From assembly GCF_000315625.1 (NCBI RefSeq), contig NW_005434577.1, forward strand, positions 1 to 33,411: DNA of 33,411 nucleotides, in the 5' to 3' direction. The notes beneath the pieces are model-generated. The model was not told the origin of the DNA, did not search any database, and saw only the letters and a program-made list of their open reading frames with translations. The DNA comes from Guillardia theta CCMP2712 (taxonomy: Eukaryota; Cryptophyceae; Pyrenomonadales; Geminigeraceae). A program made the translations under genes and the position numbers. Shown here piece after piece: positions 28,601-33,411 of the stretch; position 1 is the stretch's first letter; each line of letters starts with the position of its first letter.

Positions 28601-28734
28601 AGCCTCTCCAGCCTCAACGCCGCATGGCGCCTTGGAACGTGTCGCGCTGTCCATGGATCGTGCGGTTCACCTCTGCCCATGAAGCATAGCGTGCATAACA
28701 CCAGCATCACTGCCGAAACTCCCTGGCGGGTCAT
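25604..28734 (-). CDS. MAEA/GID9-like subunit of the CTLH/GID ubiquitin ligase
   Basis: Ten exons (5' to 3'): 28734-27586, 27343-27287, 27140-27062, 26941-26800, 26663-26568, 26533-26521, 26148-26057, 25826-25780, 25736-25687 and 25618-25604. They total 579 codons with every phase in agreement. The LisH/CTLH region is clear in exon 1: RKMDMLYIDFCLSLLEVDKA, AQASGIQ, YRVLQSLQGGDLLGLLKWCN, KHKEKLLQHDS. Later come LFAMGLLALKTKNQYS (the AGLSALKTP region of the family), DPLHRAFYRIAKDLP, and VMDEDDPPCALPNGR, matching the MNENNPPMxLPNG hallmark. The family is a RING-like catalytic subunit of a cytosolic/nuclear E3 ligase. The typical CPRTG near the C-terminus is not evident, so the tail (exons 8-10) is less sure. 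The N-terminus is unusual: MTRQGVSAVMLVLCTLCFMG looks like a signal peptide, followed by an LRGG motif. Exon 6 is a 13-nt microexon beside a 34-bp intron. Confidence 0.8.
26190..26470. repeat. (ctctc)n tract in an MAEA intron
   Basis: About 280 bases of tcctc pentamers with scattered ccagt interruptions, in the intron between the 13-nt exon and the exon at 26148-26057. The many open frames across it are artefacts of the repeat. Confidence 0.9.
26957..27056. repeat. 8-bp minisatellite (gagggagc)n in an MAEA intron
   Basis: About twelve nearly perfect copies of an 8-base unit, beginning four bases after the donor at 27061 on the gene's strand and ending just before the acceptor side at 26942. 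All three frames stay open across it. Confidence 0.9.
27218..27277. repeat. (gaagag)n tract in an MAEA intron
   Basis: About ten gaagag units within the intron 27286-27141. They give poly-Glu or poly-Ser in wrong frames. Confidence 0.9.
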
Positions 28735-28818
28735 TTCTTTTCCGCTCCACCCAGTTGCAAACTCTCCAGCAATGTCAGGTTCCCCTCCTATACTCTAAGG
28801 TATATCCATCAGCCCGTC

Positions 28819-29133
28819 CTATCTTTGTCGTTCTTCCTCCATGGTGCAAGGCTCGTGTTTCTCTGCCTCCTCCTGCATGCTCACCAGCACCTCGTCATCC
28901 TTACTCCCTTGGCCGTCGGTTGTCAGCCTGTCTACTGTCCGCTCCGTCCCTCCCTTCTCCCCTCTTCTTCCTCCGCTCTCCTCCCTCTCCTCCCTCTCCT
29001 CCCTCTCCTCCCTCTCTCTTTCCCTCTCTCTCTCTCGCTCGCTCCTCGCCTCTTCTATCTCCGGCTCTGCCTTGGCACCATTGACTCCCTTGATCGACTT
29101 GATCACCACCCCTGCCAGATAGGAATCACCCAC
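28819..29133 (-). CDS. Possible small highly charged protein
   Basis: A 104-residue frame beginning MGDSYLAGVVIKSIKGVNGA, then a long Glu/Arg-rich stretch encoded by a gagag-type repeat, and ending near EEAEKHEPCTMEEERQR. It could be a small gene, or a last exon of the collagen gene upstream, although no compatible phase was found. Much of it is repeat-derived, so the frame may be open by chance. Confidence 0.25.
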   Translation of the reverse strand: MGDSYLAGVVIKSIKGVNGAKAEPEIEEARSEREREREREREEREEREEREESGGRRGEKGGTERTVDRLTTDGQGSKDDEVLVSMQEEAEKHEPCTMEEERQR

Positions 29134-29260
29134 CCTTGTATCACGGATTCCTTTTGACTACCGGTACTTGGCTAATGAAAAAATGTAATGAATACCTACC
29201 CCAAACACCACCCACATTGAAGATCACCCCTGGATGGTAGTACCCCACCTCACAATACAG
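29105..29260 (-). repeat. G-rich array on the minus strand, upstream of MAEA
   Basis: The plus strand shows caccacccctg, cacccaccc, ctaccccaaacaccaccc, cacccctgg and taccccacc. On the MAEA sense strand the motif is GGGGT-rich, as in the other arrays. It overlaps the start of the doubtful small frame at 28819-29133. Confidence 0.45.
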
Positions 29261-29624
29261 GTATGAGAGAGTAGTCGTATCCTCCAGTCGGGCATGCAGT
29301 GCAGAGAAGGGGAGGAGAGTAGAGGGAATACGAGCGTCACAAGAGAGGGAAGGGGAGGAGAGGGAGAGAGAGGAGGGGATCGATTCACAGTTTGCCAACT
29401 CCTCAAGATCTTGTGGAAGCATTAGGGTTTTCCGAGAGCACAAGCACATAGGTGGTAAAAAGTTTCTTCTTTTATCAAGAGCGTTCAATCCTCGTGAAGA
29501 GTAGTTGTTAAGAAGTAGTATGATGCATGCGATGCCGACAGCACCAGGTGAAAGGAACACGGATTGGGCCCAGTCAACATGTTTAAGCGATGTAGTCCTG
29601 TCCAGTGCTTAGCACAGCAGCCAA
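29261..29624. other. Spacer downstream of the collagen gene
   Basis: No exon with matching phase could be joined to the collagen gene here. It contains a short gagg-rich stretch at 29308-29375. Confidence 0.35.
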
Positions 29625-30669
29625 TCAGCACATTTCACTTACGATTCCACGAGAGCCGGGAGGTCCAGGAGGTCCAGGAGGTCCGTCCTGACCGGGCGCT
29701 CCCTGGAGGAGCGAGGAGAAGAGGAGGAGGAAGAGGAGCGAGGAAGAGACGAGGAAGAGATGTCAGCACGATAGAACAGCATGCACAACAAGACACACCG
29801 AAGGTCCTCTCGCTCCCTCAGGGCCCTTGAGGCCATCCGTTCCGGGGGATCCCGGCGGGCCCTCCGCGCCCATGGGGCCAGGGTTTCCAGGAGTGGACTG
29901 CGAGACGTCAGCGAGAAGAGCAGGAGAGCGGTCAGCCTACCGATCCTGGAGGTCCCGGCGGCCCTTGCATCCCGTCCTTGCCGCGCAGACCTGCTGGGCC
30001 ATCCCAGCCGGGAGGTCCGGTGGTGCCCTTCTTCCCTGGCACTCCTCGCTTCCCCCTATCTCCCATCGGGCCCTGGGGGCCAGTCACGCCCTTGGGTCCC
30101 TTGGCTCCCTGTTCTCCCTGCTCTCCCTGCTCTCCCTGAGGCCCTTGCGGGCCTTCCTCTCCCTTGTCGCCCACGAAGCCCTGGGGTCCGGGAATGCCGG
30201 GAGGTCCCATGGCACCCTGAGGACCCATCTGTCCTCGGAAGCCCCTCGGGCCCCGCATGCCGGGGGTTCCCTGCTTCACTTGAATGTCGACCTTGGTGGC
30301 AGCATCCAGGGACTTGTAGAAGCTCTCTTCCTCCTCCTGGAACGCCATTGTCTCCTTGAGGATCTTCTCGAGCTTGTCCTTCTCCGGGTCCGAGTCGAAG
30401 TCCCGAACCCCCGCCATGTCGCGGATGTTGGAGACGTCGTCCTTGGCCCCGTCGATCCCTTCAGTCACTCCTGACTCGGCTCCAAAGTCGATGCTGTTTG
30501 GAGAAGAAGACGATTCGTCTTCTCCATATAGCATCTGCCTCCTAGAAGACTTCAAGTACGTGACCTCGGGAGAGTCTGGCCGTTGCAACAGGCTGACAAG
30601 GGTCACTGCTACTACGAACATGACCGAAAATGCTGCAAAAGGATAGTAGATCCTTTTGACCTGCAGCAT
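29625..30669 (-). CDS. Type II membrane protein with collagen triple-helix repeats
   Basis: Exons 30669-29941, 29897-29799 and 29702-29643, the last reading through to a TGA at 29625 or spliced further at gtaagt. This gives about 301 residues. The N-terminus MLQVKRIYYPFAAF leads into one hydrophobic helix (SVMFVVAVTLVSLL), with no signal peptidase-like site, so a type II orientation is likely. A charged stretch (EKDKLEKILKETMAFQEEEE) is probably a trimerising coiled coil. From about residue 138 Gly-X-Y triplets follow with many Pro and Lys/Glu (GPQGAMGPPGIPGPQGF, then GEQGEQGEQGAKGPKG), continuing across both introns. A short break in the Gly pattern occurs at the first junction (GS-ST-PG). 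The architecture resembles animal transmembrane collagens. A surface or matrix role is inferred. The ATG at 30669 is the first in frame. Confidence 0.8.
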
Positions 30670-31289
30670 TTTGGCGACAAGCTGCAAAGCAAGAAAGGAT
30701 CAGAGATCGGAGACAAACTCTCGGCCGAGGCATTTAGATTGGTTCAACGCTCCTTCGCTACAACATTGCAGTGTTTCCCAAGAAGTCATCGTGTGAGAGA
30801 AGATCTGGTCATCTCACCTCTATGAGCCTACAATATAAACAAATGGCTCCCTGAACTTTCTTTCCCTGTTCTAAAGATCTTCTTTGTGGAAACCTCCTCA
30901 TTGGACATTGTCGATCCAACCTCTACGCATTAACCAAAACCCTTCAATCACTCGCAATCACTTTCAGCTCGAATTATATCAGTGATATCCTTGTATGCTC
31001 TGTCAACCTTGCCCATTCTTTCTCGTCTTGAAACAATTTCCTACAGCACAACTACCACCTCCCTGTCCCCGCGGCTTTCCTCTCCCTCGAACTTGACTCA
31101 TGACGTTTATCCATATTCACATATCCTCTCCGCTCTGATATCTCCCACACGAGCCATGCCTTCTGTCTCCATGACTTGTCTACGTACATCTCTCCTCTCC
31201 TCTCCATCATGCTCCCCTTTCCCGCAGCTGCCGAACTCCCACTCCCCGCCTCAAGCATTTGGACCATCGGCGAAGAGACAACTGGCGGG
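30670..31289. other. Upstream region of the collagen gene
   Basis: Mixed sequence with no supported exon. Open frames around 30982-31293 on both strands lack recognisable features. Confidence 0.35.
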
Positions 31290-31530
31290 GTAAGGTCAAT
31301 GACTACCCCTACCTACATAATTCAATGATTACCGGTGATATATTTTATCACCCGGTACTTTGATTTGAATTTGTTACGAAAATGGAGGGTACAGACAGAC
31401 CTTGTTCAGAACACACCCCTCCTTTTGATTCCTCCACCATCTCATCTACCACCCCCACCCCCTCTCGGCACACATTGTCTGAAGTACCCACACACCCCTA
31501 GAATCCACATCAATCACCCCTCCGTGGCTG
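31290..31530 (-). repeat. G-rich array on the minus strand, upstream of the collagen gene
   Basis: The plus strand has ctacccctacc, cacacccctcc, ccacccccaccccctc, cacacccctag and cacccctcc at intervals, giving a GGGGT-rich sense strand for the collagen gene. Confidence 0.5.
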
Positions 31531-31549
31531 ATGCGCAATTATTACTTTA

Positions 31550-31960
31550 CGGTCAAAGTTGGCCGCCGGGCTGTGGCCCTAGCCGGCGGCGGGCACTGAG
31601 TCACGCGGCACGCCGGCCCACCGGTGGCGGTGCCCGGCCGGGCCCGGCTGACGCAGCACCTCCATGTGTCCTTCCCTGCTTGCTGCATGCGCGCATGTAC
31701 TACCGTACCGTCCTTGTGTTTGCAAGTTCGCCCCGACAAGTCCTCGTACTGATTTTTGACTTAACTAGTACGGTTCAAGCCCTTGAGTAAAGGGCGGGGC
31801 AGACTCCGGCGGATTGACTGAGCCGTCCGATCTGAGTCTAGTGCGGCTCGGATCGAGTCAGAGTCTGATGCCGATGGGCCAGCCCGGCACTACGGGCAGC
31901 TCAGGGATTCAAAAAGGCGTGTCAGTTTGCCGCAAAGTTTGGTGGCAGTCACCGGGTACG
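31550..31960. repeat. GC-rich element, inverted relative of 2100-2520
   Basis: GC-rich sequence with palindromic stretches (gccggccgggcccggc near 31634). The shared segment is at 31740-31790 (minus strand aaaaatcagtacgaggac, plus ttactcaa nearby). Relative to the adjacent G-rich array and gene, its orientation is the same as for the copy at 2100-2520. Confidence 0.55.
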
Positions 31961-32319
31961 GCCAGCCTACTAGAGTTTGTTGGAAACATTTACTCAACCA
32001 GATCTGCCAGGATGTCGAGGGAGGGGAGGGGAGGGGAGGGGAGGGATGGAAGTAGTCGAGGAGAGAGAAGAAGGGAAGGAAACGAAGGGATGTAGGAGGT
32101 TGGCAGAAGAACGATATCGGGTTGTCGAGCCAGAACGAGGGAGTCAGTGACTGAAAAGACGGTACTCTTAGACAGGCAGGTACGATGTCAGGGACCAGAC
32201 AGGGTATGGTACCACTCTGACCGTGATCGCTCCTTAGGATTCCCGGAATAATCAGTTTCCCTCAGCCTCTTTGGAGGATTGTGTTGCTCCTGGTATGGAC
32301 AGAGGTAGTGTCACCTTGT
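31961..32319. other. Spacer before the Zn-cluster-like gene
   Basis: Contains four ggagg pentamers at about 32019-32045 and otherwise no recognisable feature. It should include the promoter of the following gene. Confidence 0.35.
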
Positions 32320-33235
32320 ATGTTCAGACGTCCTCTGCTGTACGTGAGGCCGTTGGTTGACATGAAGAAATGCGCAAGCATGGAAAATCCTTTTGCTCAC
32401 TTCAGCTATGACAAGCAAGGTGTGGTTTTCTTTGTGCAACGATGCAACACTCACTGATTTCCCTGCCTTCTGTTCTTGTTTTGACGTTGGTTGATGTGTT
32501 GACATACTAAAACAGGTTCCTCATGCATCAATCAGGTGTTGTTCTGACTTGTCTGTGTCTTGTTTCTCACATATGGTGCAAGAGACAAGTGTCGACCAAG
32601 AGGAAGCAGCCTGTTGAGATGAAGGCTGAGGATGCAACAGGAGGAGAAGCGAAGAAGGTGCAGGGCAAGAAAGCAAAGTTTACAGCGAGTAGCTTGCAAG
32701 AGGAGATGTTTTGACACTAACTGACAGGTCAAAAGTTTCAACCTCGCAGAGACCAGACAAGAAGCAAAAGACTGAACACATAGAGGGCTTCATCAAGTTC
32801 ATACCCGACTACAAGACATTGCTGGAGCGGGCAGGACTATCAATAGCTTCTGATGTGATCCTACCTGTCGTATCGGGTGAGAGTAGTAATCGTTGTCTTT
32901 GAGAGATTTCCCTTCGTTTGCCCTTCGACTCTCAATCTTCTCCTCTCCCTCTCCTCTCCCTCTCCTCTCCCTCTCCTCTCCCTCTCCTCTCCCTCTCCCT
33001 CTCCCTCTCCCTCTCCCTATCTCACTCCTCTTCACTCTCCCTCCTGTGTTCTCTCTCCCTCCCTTTCGTCATGTCTTCCTCCGCTTTCTCCTCTCTTCTG
33101 TCTTCTCTCTCCTCGCACTTTCTTTCTCATCATTTCCCAGGCAATCCGAGTGGATGGAGGGAGCGATGGGCGTCAGTATGTGACGATTGCTTCAAGAGAG
33201 GAATCCATTGCTCCCATTACGATGAGAAACCGTGA
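32320..33235 (+). CDS. Small basic protein with Zn-cluster-like C-terminus
   Basis: Proposed exons are 32320-32419, 32516-32535, 32583-32657, 32750-32876 and 33141-33235 (138 residues, all phases agreeing). The start at 32320 gives MFRRPLLYVRPLVDMKKCAS; an alternative is the in-frame ATG at 32362. A Lys/Arg-rich middle (STKRKQPVE, KKRPDKKQKTEH) looks like a nuclear localisation signal. Then comes FIKFIPDYKTLLERAGLSI. The last exon ends WASVCDDCFKRGIHCSHYDE. The C-x2-C-x6-C spacing with basic residues is the first half of a fungal-type Zn2Cys6 DNA-binding cluster; the second half is not seen. A donor (gtgaaa) overlaps the stop, so the gene could continue beyond the window. A DNA-binding role is inference. 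The intron after 32876 is full of CTCTCC repeat. Confidence 0.5.
32936..33020. repeat. (cctctc)n tract in an intron of the Zn-cluster-like gene
   Basis: Hexamer repeat of ctctccct units in the intron between exons 4 and 5. Confidence 0.85.
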
Positions 33236-33411
33236 AAACAGACCCTTCCGCTCCTCCTCCTCCTCCTCCTCCTCCTCCTCCTCTACTGTTGCTTCTCCTA
33301 TTTTTCCTTCTCCATCTCTTCCATCTCCTTCCCTGTCTTCCTTCTCTCCCCCCCCCATTCCAGCTCCTGCTCTGCAAGCTTCTCGAAATGACTTGACACA
33401 CCCGAGCAGGT
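33236..33411. other. 3' flank with (CTC)n tract at the window edge
   Basis: Nine or ten CTC units at 33252-33282, then CT-rich sequence ending in a possible acceptor (cccccattccag) near 33361. If the last exon is spliced, a further exon could begin here, but the joined frame stops after a few codons. Confidence 0.4.

Noticed and set aside
29141-29560. 139-codon minus-strand frame downstream of the collagen gene
   Set aside because: It crosses a G-rich array and gagg repeats, has no recognisable domain, and does not match the phase left by the last collagen exon.

Overview
The window looks like nuclear DNA of a unicellular eukaryote. Genes are split by GT-AG introns, several of them only 34-65 bp. 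The families are eukaryotic: a flagellar DUF4200 coiled-coil protein, an SLC43/FMP42-like MFS carrier, a MORN-repeat protein, a RecQ4-type helicase, the MAEA/GID9 subunit of the CTLH/GID ubiquitin ligase and a membrane collagen. Simple repeats are very dense in introns and spacers. My best guess is a cryptophyte-like alga or a similar protist. That is an inference from style (flagellar gene, possible secretory presequence on MAEA, GC near one half, poly-Ser/Ala/Gln tracts), not a proven identification. No prokaryotic operon, tRNA, rRNA, CRISPR array or transposase was seen.

Layout. 280-1787 (+): CCDC42/CFAP73-like flagellar protein with an apparent one-base frameshift. 2100-3220: GC-rich element followed by a G-rich array. 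3730-8486 (+): a large membrane protein built of two copies of [membrane anchor, discoidin-like ectodomain, multi-helix membrane block, RelA/SpoT-like cytosolic domain]. 8755-11491: three members of a small unrecognised gene family (two minus, one plus). 12952-15134 (+): seven-exon MFS transporter. 15368-16359 (-): MORN protein interrupted by a 100-N gap. 16677-23584 (-): RecQ4-type helicase with 18 core exons whose phases all agree, plus probable C-terminal exons. 25604-28734 (-): MAEA/GID9 with ten exons, including a 13-nt microexon. 29625-30669 (-): type II membrane collagen. 32320-33235 (+): small basic protein ending in a Zn-cluster-like C-x2-C-x6-C motif.

The genes do not form a pathway; this is an ordinary gene-dense eukaryotic locus. 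The items most worth following are the tandem-duplicated receptor-like RelA/SpoT-like protein, the orphan three-gene family, and a recurring G-rich array (GGGGTRGGGGT-type motifs). The array lies upstream of several genes with its G-rich strand always on the sense strand of the flanking gene. All exon models were made by hand from reading frames, splice dinucleotides and phase agreement; none is supported by transcripts here.
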